A stretch of 64,000 nucleotides of DNA. Origin: Bacillus sp. FJAT-44742 (GTDB lineage: Bacteria > Bacillota > Bacilli > Bacillales > Marinococcaceae). Every line of letters starts with the position of its first letter. Positions within the stretch are counted from its first letter, which is position 1. Positions 36,587-45,009 of the stretch are shown here, piece by piece. Where the stretch lies: assembly GCF_002797315.1 (NCBI RefSeq), contig NZ_KZ454936.1:433133-497132 (forward strand), read 5' to 3'. The notes below the pieces were generated by a model. That model did no database searches. It saw nothing but the letters and a program-made list of their open reading frames with translations, and was not told the origin of the DNA. The translations under genes were made by a program, and so were the position numbers.

Positions 36587-36619
36587 AACCCGAACCATAA
36601 TTACATGGTTTGGGTTTTT
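36587..36619 (+). terminator. Intrinsic terminator of ktrAB
   Basis: AACCCGAACCA...TGGTTTGGGTTTTT. Confidence 0.85.
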
Positions 36620-36760
36620 AGTTTTTCTCTAGCCATTCATGAGTGTGAAGTTTCAGCAACTCCCTTTGCTTTCACCGTTTTGTTATCGATTTACCATAGG
36701 CTATTGTTATGGATTGAGAAAGACTTATTAATATAAAGGATAGTTTGAACATCCTATGTG

Positions 36761-37396
36761 AACGAAGGCTGGGCTTCGTACTGGCATGCCAGGATACTCA
36801 GAGAGATGGACTTAACTTCTGATGAAAGTTTAGAGTTTGCAAAGCTTAATGCTGGAGTGGTGCAGCCTTCAAAAACCTCTATTAATCCCTATTACTTAGG
36901 GCTGAAAATTTTTGAAGATATTGAGGAGCGTTACAATAACCCAACCGAAGAAATGGTACAGCGAGGAGTGGAAAAGGGAAGCGGACGAGAAAAAATGTAT
37001 GATGTAAGAGAAGTAGAGTCTGATATTTCCTTTATCCGCAACTACTTAACAAAAGAGCTGGTAACGAGAGAGGATATGTACTTGTTCCAGAAAAAAGGAA
37101 AAGAGTATAAGATCATCGATAAAGAATGGAAGGAAGTGCGTGACCAGCTCATCTCATCCAGAGTAAACGGCGGTTTCCCTTACCTGACAGTGACTGATGG
37201 GGATTACCTCAAAGCTGGGGAGCTATTTATCACCCATCACTTTGAAGACACAGAGCTTGATGTAAAGTATTTAGAAAAAGTACTTCCTTACCTATACCAA
37301 CTTTGGGGACGGCCAGTGCACATTGAAACAGTGGTTAATGAAAAGGATACTGTCTTTACGTATGATGGGAGAAGAGTGCATAGAAGATATTTGTAA
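36761..37396 (+). pseudogene. spoVR 3'-end duplicate (copy 3)
   Basis: 212 codons collinear with copy 2, preceded by GTG (36758) in frame but without a ribosome site. The left junction (ACATCCTATGTG-AACGAAGG) resembles that of copy 2 (ACATCCTAGGAG-AACGAAGG), so both broke at the same place. Open to the natural stop; probably not expressed. Confidence 0.92.
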
Positions 37397-37430
37397 TCAG
37401 AAAGGGGCTGGGATAAAACAGTCCTTGGAA

Positions 37431-37475
37431 AAAAAACGGTGCCAATTATCGCTTTTCGATAGTTGGCACTGTTTT
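37431..37475. terminator. Strong terminator, shared with transposase remnant
   Basis: GTGCCAATTATCG-CTTTT-CGATAGTTGGCAC with A-run on the left and GTTTTG on the right. Confidence 0.85.
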
Positions 37476-37494
37476 GTTGATCTAAAATAGGTTG

Positions 37495-37720
37495 TTAAGC
37501 CTGGCGGGCGGTGTACTTTCTTAAGTTCACCGCCCTAGGCAAATCCTATTTCATTTTTAACCTGCTCTTTGCCTCTCACCGACATTCGGGTGGCATGCAA
37601 ATTAGCCTTCAGAAATCCGAAGACAGTCTCTACATCAACCTTACTCTTTCCGTAGATTTCACCTGTTTTCCTCTTCCGAAAGGCTTTTTGGTTCTTCCAC
37701 TTTTCATTGCATTTTAGTTT
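37495..37720 (-). pseudogene. IS1182-family transposase C-terminal remnant
   Basis: On the minus strand: WKNQKAFRKRKTGEIYGKSK, then VDVETVFGFLKANLHATRMSVRGKEQVKNEIGFA, then, after a small deletion, AVNLRKYTARQA and stop. This is the ending of IS1182-type DDE transposases (KxDVExVFGxxKANL...VRGK). The 5' part and the ends of the element are missing. It marks the right edge of the spoVR mosaic. Confidence 0.8.
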
Positions 37721-38011
37721 AGGAACAAGTCATTTCATAACAGCTTCTCTTGCTATTTGCTTAAAAGACCCTAACTGTATATTGGCCATTTATTTTATTA
37801 GGGTTTAGTAGTATTTTTCACTCATTTTTTTGAGAAGCTTTTTTCTCTATAGGGGCCAGGTCAAATTGTGGAGTAACTGTTATATTACTTAGTAGAGGCA
37901 ATATTCTTCACTTTGTTTGAGAAAGAGTATACTTAAGCTAAATGCGCTTTAATTCAATATGAATATTAAAATATTAAAATAATTATATTGTGTAATATTT
38001 GAGGTGGAAAT
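37721..38011. other. Intergenic region before GNAT gene
   Basis: AT-rich; a promoter is likely near 37990 (TATTGTGTAATAT). No other feature seen. Confidence 0.3.
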
Positions 38012-38533
38012 TTGAAAATTAGAAAAGCAAGTGAAGAAGATGTAAAAGGAATAGCAAGAGTTTATGTTGAAAGTTGGAAAACTACTTATCGTTACTTAGT
38101 ACCAAAAAGTTATTTGGATGGGTTATCATATGAAGAAGCCGAAAAAAAATGGCTTAACTTTTTAAACACCGAAAACGAAGCCTTTATGTTTATTGCGATA
38201 AGCGAAGAAGGTAATATTGTTGGTTTTGCGTCAGGGAAGAGCATTAATAACGAAAATTTTGATGGAGAATTATATGCCCTTTATCTATTAGAAGAATGTA
38301 GAGGATTGGGTGTAGGAAGACAATTGTTTTCAGCTGTTGCCAAATACTTTAAAGAAATAGGCATTACTTCAATAATGGTATGGGTAATGGAACAAAATAA
38401 ATCTGGACTTGGTTTCTATGAAAGGGTGGGAGGAAAGGACTACCTTCGTAGGAAAAATGAGTTTGGTGGAAGGATAGTTGATGATGTTGCTTATGGGTGG
38501 AAAGATGTTTCAGTTTTATGTATGCAAGAATAA
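38012..38533 (+). CDS. GNAT N-acetyltransferase
   Basis: 173 residues from TTG 38012 behind GAGGTGG. MKIRKASEEDVKGIARVYVESWKTTYRYLVPK is a common start of this GNAT subgroup; the acetyl-CoA loop is CRGLGVGRQLF and the end SGLGFYERVGGK. Substrate unknown. Its AT-rich composition is lower in GC than the cys or btu genes, which fits recent acquisition. Confidence 0.88.
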   Translation: MKIRKASEEDVKGIARVYVESWKTTYRYLVPKSYLDGLSYEEAEKKWLNFLNTENEAFMFIAISEEGNIVGFASGKSINNENFDGELYALYLLEECRGLGVGRQLFSAVAKYFKEIGITSIMVWVMEQNKSGLGFYERVGGKDYLRRKNEFGGRIVDDVAYGWKDVSVLCMQE

Positions 38534-39180
38534 AGTAAAAACTTGGTCAACTATTTGGAACTTATTTTGAAGTAGAACAGCTAACAAAAAAGTTTTCTTT
38601 ACTGGGTAGTACAATGGTAATGCAAATTCAAAAAGACGATTATATATAGTATGATCGTCTTTCTTGATTGACTAAATACTGGGTAACAAAATGTTTTCCT
38701 AGACTTTCAAAAGAATGTACTTAAGTTCTAAAGAAACAGTTCATTCAATAGTGTTTCCTAGCCGTTTATCTTTTACCACTAACCATTTTAGGACAATTTC
38801 AATAATACACCTTATATATCCCCAGACACCTGAACAATGGTTCTAAAAGCAAAAATAAAAGTCAACCGGTACTAGCAATACAAATACCATGGGTCGTTGG
38901 AAGCAATATATAAAATGGTATTAGCCGCCAATTACGAAATTAAAGAACTGAGTCTTTAACTATCAGGATCCCAAACACAGAAAGGCGTAGAAATGAAATA
39001 AATTCTTATTACTATCAGCCTTGTAATGATTTTCATCAAAGTTTGGTGTAGAAAAAGTCTGGAAGTATCCCTTTGAATTAGTTTATTTAATGGAAAGCGC
39101 TAAAGAACAAAAGTATAAGCTTATGATCCATAAATTTGCATACCAGTAAAAAACTATAAAATAGAAAGAGAGTGAGTTAA
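38534..39180. other. Long AT-rich intergenic region
   Basis: Holds a terminator-like stem AAAGACGAT...ATCGTCTTT at 38632-38661. Around 39045-39147 one frame reads EKVWKYPFELVYLMESAKEQ, slightly like the start of a START/SRPBCC protein, but with no intact gene. Nothing else supported. Confidence 0.35.
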
Positions 39181-39558
39181 ATGATTTTAGCCATTTTAAG
39201 TGGAGTTGTGCTGTATATGGTAAGTGGAATGATTTATTATTCTGTGGTAGGAAACCGTTGGATAGACCTATTAAACATTAAACCTGAACAACCAAATTAT
39301 GGGTTGCTCACTTTGGTTACATTACTAACCTCAACATTATTATTTGGCGTACTTCAACTATCACAGGCGGAAACGTTACTAGATGGAGCATTAACCGGTG
39401 GGGCAGTTGGGGCAATAGTAGCTCTAGCCTACGCAAAAGACTTTATCTTTGGCTTAGGAGCAAATAGTAAAAAACCTGCATTCATTTATTTTATTGCTGT
39501 AGGATATCATGTAATTGCATTGACCCTCATTGGAACTGTGATGATGTTTTTTATTTAA
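39181..39558 (+). CDS. DUF1761-type membrane protein
   Basis: 125 residues, four helices. SGVVLYMVSGMIYYSVVGNRWIDLL and the last helix pair GYHVIALTLIGTVMMFF fit DUF1761, in which a W/Y-rich first helix faces a final H-containing helix. Ribosome site AGAGAGTGAG. Function unknown. Confidence 0.75.
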   Translation: MILAILSGVVLYMVSGMIYYSVVGNRWIDLLNIKPEQPNYGLLTLVTLLTSTLLFGVLQLSQAETLLDGALTGGAVGAIVALAYAKDFIFGLGANSKKPAFIYFIAVGYHVIALTLIGTVMMFFI

Positions 39559-39691
39559 TGGAAAGCCATTTAATTAACCTAATTCAAAATACCGTATAGA
39601 TCAAGGGGTATAAGTCGATTATCAACGAAGTAAGAGGTATATAACCGTAAGAAGAGTGAATTTGCAACGGAAAACTAAACAACATCTAAGC

Positions 39692-39735
39692 AAAGCCGGA
39701 TATTCCTTTTTAGTGTACAGGAATCCGGCTTTTTT
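39692..39735. terminator. Intrinsic terminator
   Basis: AAAGCCGGATATTCC...GGAATCCGGCTTTTTT. Confidence 0.9.
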
Positions 39736-39805
39736 CAGTTTAGCCTCTTATCAATTATTCAAGTGAATCAATAAATATATACAACATACTCTTTTTCCTA
39801 TCAGC

Positions 39806-40192
39806 CTAATAAAGAGACAACCCTATGTAATATGCTAATGCGAAAGTGATAATCGAGCCTGCCACGGAAAGACTTGTATAAATAAATAGAGCTTTTAATT
39901 TTCTGTTTTCTAGCAGGGTAAAGGCTTCTACACTGAACGTGGAAAAGGTGGTGAAAGCACCAAAAAAACCGATGCCGATAGCTAAGAAGTAAGGATCTTC
40001 ATAAGCCCCTAAAGGAATACCACCAAAGTATATTCCAAAAAATAAACCAAGCCCCAGGGATCCTAAAATATTTACAACTAACATAGCTAAGGGAAAGGGC
40101 GGGGATGGAAACTGTTTCATAATTACTTTTCCCAGTAAGTACCGACTGATTGCTCCAATTGCTCCTCCAGCTGATAACAGGAAAAGGTTCAT
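39806..40192 (-). CDS. crcB: Fluoride channel subunit Fluc/CrcB (second gene)
   Basis: 128 residues, four helices. GGAIGAISRYLLG at the start, GFFGAFTTFSTFSVEAFTLLE with the family's phenylalanine track and TFS motif. Overlaps its partner by 4 bp. In many Gram-positives two Fluc subunits form a heterodimeric dual-topology channel that lets F- leave the cell. Confidence 0.95.
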   Translation of the reverse strand: MNLFLLSAGGAIGAISRYLLGKVIMKQFPSPPFPLAMLVVNILGSLGLGLFFGIYFGGIPLGAYEDPYFLAIGIGFFGAFTTFSTFSVEAFTLLENRKLKALFIYTSLSVAGSIITFALAYYIGLSLY

Positions 40193-40590
40193 GATCGCGT
40201 CCTCCCTTTTGTGGACATTCGTTTGCTTGCAAAGTCCTGTCCAAGTATATAGCCAATCATGGCTGTCAGGATCCCGCCAAAAATAGTAACGCCTACATAA
40301 AGAGCAGCATGTCCTAACGTTAAATCGGAATAGACAAACACACTATCAGCTGCAAGCGTTGAAAACGTAGTAAAGCCGCCACAAAGACCTACACCTAGAC
40401 CTAATTTCACCCACTCTTTTGAACTTCGCATAGCAAAATAGCCTGTTAGACCTCCTAACAAAAGACTTCCAGTGATATTTTCAATGATTGTTCCGTAAGG
40501 GTACCCAGAAGCCAAAGTATAGAGGTTTAACCCATAACGTAGAATGGTTCCAATAATTGCTCCAATCGCTATGGAAATAAGATTTACCAT
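40189..40590 (-). CDS. crcB: Fluoride channel subunit Fluc/CrcB (first gene)
   Basis: 133 residues, four helices. GAIIGTILRYGLNLY, and GGFTTFSTLAADSVFVYSDL matches the conserved pore motif. Leader AAAGGAGGGAC. No fluoride (crcB) riboswitch is recognisable upstream. The pair presumably acts as a heterodimer; opposite membrane orientation of the two is likely from loop charges but not certain. Confidence 0.95.
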   Translation of the reverse strand: MVNLISIAIGAIIGTILRYGLNLYTLASGYPYGTIIENITGSLLLGGLTGYFAMRSSKEWVKLGLGVGLCGGFTTFSTLAADSVFVYSDLTLGHAALYVGVTIFGGILTAMIGYILGQDFASKRMSTKGRTRS

Positions 40591-40664
40591 TTATAGTCCC
40601 TCCTTTTAACACGAAAAGTGTACCATATTGAGGATAAAAGTGCTTTTCTGTAACCATTTGGGAC

Positions 40665-40702
40665 GGGACATAGAAAAGGCGCATGGCTATGTCACGTTTT
40701 TT
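40665..40702. terminator. GGGACATAG hairpin
   Basis: GACATAGAAAAGGCGCATGGCTATGTC followed by ACGTTTTTT. Same motif family as the terminator at 56982, and in both cases a small AUU-start-type ORF follows. Confidence 0.65.
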
Positions 40703-40717
40703 AAAAGGAGGAGAAAC

Positions 40718-40932
40718 ATTTTTTCATTGTATAGTCACCGTCTGTAACCGTCACACTGACAACATTTCTAATCATTTGTCTAATAGGTATATTTTTTGTC
40801 CTAATGGTGCTTGTATTTATAAGTTATGTATGGTCATTATATAGAAAAAGAGGAAGACTCAAAAAACATGTTTTTGAGTCAGTTCCTTTAATTTATATTT
40901 TTAAGAGAGACAAGGTAACACCTTGTCCCTAA
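40718..40932 (+). pseudogene. Degenerate copy of a small one-helix protein gene
   Basis: Behind AAAGGAGG, an ATT lies where the intact relative at 57034 starts. The helix region (TLTTFLIICLIGIFFVLMVL) is recognisably the same, but a 5-bp deletion and 10-bp insertion near the start throw it out of frame. The shared stem AAGACTCAAAAA...TTTTTGAGTC lies inside (about 40855-40882). Probably a pseudogene. Confidence 0.6.
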
Positions 40933-40936
40933 ACTT

Positions 40937-42904
40937 TTATTCCCATACTTTAATATAATTTTTCCCTGCTTTTAAATTACCAATTGGTCCTAATACACTT
41001 TTTTCTGCACGTTGTTCTCCTAATAAATCCTTATCCACGATTACTTCGCTGCCATCTGGATTTTTAAATTCTGCATCCACAATACGTGCTCTTCCAAGAG
41101 TTTTGGTGCATTGAATTTCTCCAAGTAATGATTCAAAATCTTCTGGCAGATCAATATAAAGATATACTGCATTTCCTTCTTCGCTAATTTTTATTTCTGG
41201 ATTAAAGTTATCAGCTATAACTTTTTCAGTTTCTCTTTCAAACGATTCTGCCCCATTATAGTATGCATTACGATTAATATAAACCGGTTGTTCAACTTTA
41301 TGGAATCTACGGTGGTCACCGTATTCTTGATTCACAATCTCGATATATTCCTCAAGTGAAGTTGTATAACCTTTATAGTGAGCAGTACCAACATATTCAT
41401 TTGTTATCTCTGAAGGGTTTAATGTTTGCAAACCAGCTGTTTTTACAGAATCGTCGCCAATAAAAATGTTATTGTAGAATCGATCATCTCCACCATACAC
41501 AGGAGCAAAACCAGCTACCGCCGTACTATGAGGTACATGATATGGTGTTGCACGATCAAGCATTTTCTTCTGGACCATTTTCCCGCGAATTAAATTGTTA
41601 ATATACGCTCCGCCTTGAGCATGGTTATCTAATGCATAGTCTGCAGTAAGAATGTTGTTATCAACAATATAAGGACCGCTACTAACTTCAACAAACAAGT
41701 CACGGGTATTTCTGTAATACAGATTTCTGCTTACTCTTGTACCTTGTGTCTGCCAATCTAGCCATGTTCCTAAAGAGCAGTCATGTATACGGTTGTCGTG
41801 AATTTGAACGTCAATTGCTGCGTGTAGCTTAATCCCCGCAATTTCATGTCCATAAAACTCGCGCTTTAATGCAATATTATAAATGTGGTTATTGTAAATT
41901 TTGCTAAATACACAGCCTAGATGACCTAATACACCATTTTGACCGCAATCATAAATAGTATTGTTTCTAATAATATGGGAACCAATTTTTTCTTTATTCC
42001 AACCAATTTGTCTAGCAGAAAAAACTGATTCTAACTGATATTGATAGCCTGGCTTATCTTTTCGGATCGTGCTATAGTTATGGCCAGTTGATGCTTCTTT
42101 ACCAATACTGATTGCACTACATTTTGCGTCGTGGATGATATTATCCTCAATAACCCAGCCTTTACTCCAATGAGGTCCGATTAATCCTGGCTGATCCGCT
42201 GTTGGCGGAGTCCAAGGAGTTGCTGCCTGGGCCATTTCAAAACCTCTAACCGTAATGTAATTGACACCAATTTGTTCTGGATAAAAGCAAGCTTTACGCA
42301 CATTAATCTCTACTAATTCTTCATTAGGATTTGTTCCGTGGAAATTAGCATAGATGGTTGTATTATTTTCATTTACTTCTGCATACCAAACATATTTTGT
42401 TTGCTCTTGATTGTGGACAGGGACAACTGTCTTTGACCAATGGTCTAATACTTCTGTTTTCTCTTCTGGATTTATTAACATTTCAAAAGTTTCTGCTTCA
42501 TAAAAGGACATCCCATTTAAATAAACATCTCCAAGGTGTCTTCCTGGATTATAAACAATCCAGTCTCCAAAAATCTCTTCTTTGTATGGGTTATAATCTC
42601 CGAAAAATTCATTTGCTAATACAACTTTCCAGACAGTTCCTTCTACCTGTTCCCAATCTTGAATTTGCTCGGAACCTTTAATTACAACTTTCTCACCTTT
42701 AGCTGCCTGATATGTTATTCTTCTATATTCACTTAATCCTGCAAACTTTGGTTTCACCCATTCCCGATATTCCCCTTTGTGGACAATAACAGTATCTCCT
42801 GCTTGTGCTACTGAAGCGGCTTTATTGATTGTCAAGAATGGATTCTGTTTCGTTCCATCTGCAAAATCTGACCCATTTTTTGCTACATGGTATTCAAAAG
42901 CCAT
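40937..42904 (-). CDS. GH120 beta-xylosidase
   Basis: 655 residues, a parallel beta-helix protein with no signal peptide. EYHVAKNGSDFADGTKQNPF at the start and MAQAATPWTPPTADQPGLIG, HEIAGIKLHAAIDVQIHDNR throughout are very close to XylC of Thermoanaerobacterium saccharolyticum as I remember it. The predicted catalytic Asp and Glu sit in LGTWLDWQ and DLFVEVSSGP. It cleaves xylose from short xylo-oligosaccharides in the cytosol. Divergent AraC regulator 120 bp away; no xylose transporter is present here. Leader AAGGAGGAG. Confidence 0.93.
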   Translation of the reverse strand: MAFEYHVAKNGSDFADGTKQNPFLTINKAASVAQAGDTVIVHKGEYREWVKPKFAGLSEYRRITYQAAKGEKVVIKGSEQIQDWEQVEGTVWKVVLANEFFGDYNPYKEEIFGDWIVYNPGRHLGDVYLNGMSFYEAETFEMLINPEEKTEVLDHWSKTVVPVHNQEQTKYVWYAEVNENNTTIYANFHGTNPNEELVEINVRKACFYPEQIGVNYITVRGFEMAQAATPWTPPTADQPGLIGPHWSKGWVIEDNIIHDAKCSAISIGKEASTGHNYSTIRKDKPGYQYQLESVFSARQIGWNKEKIGSHIIRNNTIYDCGQNGVLGHLGCVFSKIYNNHIYNIALKREFYGHEIAGIKLHAAIDVQIHDNRIHDCSLGTWLDWQTQGTRVSRNLYYRNTRDLFVEVSSGPYIVDNNILTADYALDNHAQGGAYINNLIRGKMVQKKMLDRATPYHVPHSTAVAGFAPVYGGDDRFYNNIFIGDDSVKTAGLQTLNPSEITNEYVGTAHYKGYTTSLEEYIEIVNQEYGDHRRFHKVEQPVYINRNAYYNGAESFERETEKVIADNFNPEIKISEEGNAVYLYIDLPEDFESLLGEIQCTKTLGRARIVDAEFKNPDGSEVIVDKDLLGEQRAEKSVLGPIGNLKAGKNYIKVWE

Positions 42905-43023
42905 TTTTACTCCTCCTTCTATATATCATAGATTCATTATAGGAGCCAAAATAAGTCTATTTCTATTCAAAATATAGTATAATTTAAGACAATATTAGTT
43001 TTTTTTTTCAGGGGGGATAGCCT

Positions 43024-43779
43024 TTGGTTTTTTTTGAACACCATGGAGTTGAAGAAAAAGAATTCTTCCACTTTTTTAAACTAGATAACCAAACCTTTCC
43101 TCTCCATTTTCACCGAGCCTACGAACTTATCATTGTCAATGAAGGAGAGTTACTAGTAAGTATTGGCCAAAAAAACTATACTTTGTATAAAAATGACATA
43201 GCCTTCATTTTTAATAACCAGATCCATGAACTTAAAGCAAAGAATCATTCCGACATTTCCATCGTCATCTTTTCACCAGAGTTAATCGGTCGTTTTTTCA
43301 TGAATTATAAGGGATACGTCCCAGAAGATAATGTTATTCATTTAAGTAAAGCCCCCGATTTTGATGCACTAGATTCTATTTATAGACAGAAAAGTTTCCT
43401 GTATGATATTTGCGGGAGACTGGTAGATAATACTGAATTTCTTCCCGTTGAACACTCAACAAAGACGGAAGTACTACATAAAATTCTCCTTTATGTGGAT
43501 AGAAATTATAGTGAGGATTGCACGCTAAAAGTAATCGCAAAACAATTACAATACGATTATGCCTACCTATCCAAACTTTTTATACAAATGACGAATATGA
43601 GCTTTACTGAATACTTAAATCATTATCGTATTTCACAAGCCTGTTATCTGTTGAAAAATAGTCAGCAGCCAATTAGCGAGATAGCTATATACTGCGGTTA
43701 TAATAACCTCAGGTCATTCCATCGTAACTTCAAAAAGATTACCAGCCATTCACCTAGAAAGTTCAGAGAGTTAACCTAA
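43024..43779 (+). CDS. AraC-family transcriptional regulator
   Basis: 251 residues from TTG 43024 behind CAGGGGGGATAG. The N-terminal cupin has FPLHFHRAYELIIVNEGEL, and the C-terminal two-helix-turn-helix unit reads TLKVIAKQLQYDYAYLSKLF and ISEIAIYCGYNNLRSFHRNFKKITSHSPRKFR. Divergent from the GH120 gene and therefore its probable regulator, responding to a xylo-sugar (inference). Confidence 0.93.
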   Translation: MVFFEHHGVEEKEFFHFFKLDNQTFPLHFHRAYELIIVNEGELLVSIGQKNYTLYKNDIAFIFNNQIHELKAKNHSDISIVIFSPELIGRFFMNYKGYVPEDNVIHLSKAPDFDALDSIYRQKSFLYDICGRLVDNTEFLPVEHSTKTEVLHKILLYVDRNYSEDCTLKVIAKQLQYDYAYLSKLFIQMTNMSFTEYLNHYRISQACYLLKNSQQPISEIAIYCGYNNLRSFHRNFKKITSHSPRKFRELT

Positions 43780-44038
43780 GGAATTGAAGAACTGGAGCGG
43801 CGGGTAGTTTGATCTCGTAAAAAAAGAGACAGGGGAAGTTTTACATCCTTTTATAGGGCAGTTTGGCAATTTCAATAAAATATCTGTCGCTCACGGATGA
43901 ACGGTGTTACATTTGCTAAGATGCTAAGTCAGTTGCAGTTACATTTCCTAATAAGGGTTGTCCAAGTACCTAACAAACACATTTATAAAGAAAGTGGAAT
44001 GGGTTTTGTTCTGGATGAAGAGAGATAATAGTAAATGT
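43780..44038. other. Intergenic region with short gene remnant
   Basis: About 43977-44029 reads NTFIKKVEWV in one frame and HLYKESGMGFVLDEER-stop in another; the latter resembles a GNAT C-terminus. Its last bases GATGAAGAGAGATAATA match those before the terminator at 30008. No intact gene. Confidence 0.35.
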
Positions 44039-44084
44039 AAAAAGCTGGTCTATCTACAATGTAGATAAGACCAGCTTTTTTTTT
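44039..44084. terminator. Strong bidirectional terminator
   Basis: AAAAAGCTGGTCTATCTACA-ATG-TAGATAAGACCAGCTTTTTTTT. Confidence 0.93.
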
Positions 44085-44142
44085 GAGGCAGGTATTGTTT
44101 TTTTCTGTTTCGTTCCTTATCTCATGTACCAGAGCTAATTAA

Positions 44143-44727
44143 TTAAGGAGTATACGGGTAATGAGAGCCGTGAAGGACAATTTTCAGGTCGCCATCATTA
44201 TTTCTTGTATGAGCGAAATTGTATTCTACTTCAACAGGTTCTCCTCCATCCGCTGGTGTAAAATAATACACACCCATACTTAGAGCCGTATTTCCTTCAA
44301 TTATAACTCCTTCATTTTCCCACTGAACATCTGTCCAAGGTGCAATAGCAAAACCATCATCCTCGGGATACGCTTCATTTCCCCCTATGAAATAAGACAA
44401 CGCTCCTTCAAAGGTATCGCGGAAACGTTCCTCACTAGCTAAAGTTGGTTTGAAAAGGACCTCGCCGGTATCATAACCATAGAAACGTTCGATATGCTCA
44501 GAAGCAGCGGCTTCATAGTCTTCACCCTCGCTGTATACTTCTCCGATATGAACAATTCCTTCTCCCCAGCTTTGCTGAAATTCCAAAACTTCCTCCTCAG
44601 TGATCTCCTGTACTACTTCTTCCTCCGCTGATTCACCCTCTACTGGTTCAGTAGAAGAATCTGTTGAACATGCAGTTAACATTGCAGCGAAAGATACTGC
44701 TCCCACTACGCTTCCAATTCTTCTCAA
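44143..44727 (-). CDS. Lipoprotein of unknown function
   Basis: 194 residues. Lipobox LTAC at about residue 20, acidic linker (SAEEEVVQEITEEEV), then a domain of about 150 residues ending SHYPYTP whose strands (FAIAPWTDVQWEN; ALSMGVYYFTPADG) suggest a SnoaL/NTF2-like fold. Translation probably starts at TTG 44727, but GAGGAG is about 17 nt away across an ATT repeat, so one of the in-frame ATT codons may serve instead. Confidence 0.75.
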   Translation of the reverse strand: MRRIGSVVGAVSFAAMLTACSTDSSTEPVEGESAEEEVVQEITEEEVLEFQQSWGEGIVHIGEVYSEGEDYEAAASEHIERFYGYDTGEVLFKPTLASEERFRDTFEGALSYFIGGNEAYPEDDGFAIAPWTDVQWENEGVIIEGNTALSMGVYYFTPADGGEPVEVEYNFAHTRNNDGDLKIVLHGSHYPYTP

Positions 44728-44744
44728 TTTAATAATAATAATAA
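44728..44744. repeat. ATT triplet repeat between ribosome site and start
   Basis: On the minus strand GAGGAG-TT-ATTATTATTATT-AAATTG: four to five ATT units separate the Shine-Dalgarno from TTG. Changes in copy number would alter spacing while keeping frame. Confidence 0.6.
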
Positions 44745-45009
44745 CTCCTCTTCTAAATTATGTATCTATTTCTTCCTACAAATGGGATTATAATTCCTTT
44801 ATAGTGAATTGTCAATATAATCCTCAGTGCATATAGATACAGGGGAAAGTGATAAGGATGCCGTATTTACGGATGATTGGAGAAGAATGCTCCGGAATAT
44901 TTATACACAAACCCAAGAGGGAGGAGATTATTCCTTATAACTGACAAGGTGAAGGTTGGAGGGTACTGAAAATATCCTATTATTTATTACATTATTCCTT
45001 TCGAGATTT

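Noticed and set aside
40591-40690. Fluoride riboswitch before the crcB pair
   Set aside because: The GG-GATGG/GCTGATG core of crcB motifs is not present.
44858-44944. 28-codon ORF MPYLRMIGEECSG...
   Set aside because: Only a weak ribosome site, no homology known to me, adjacent to nothing informative.
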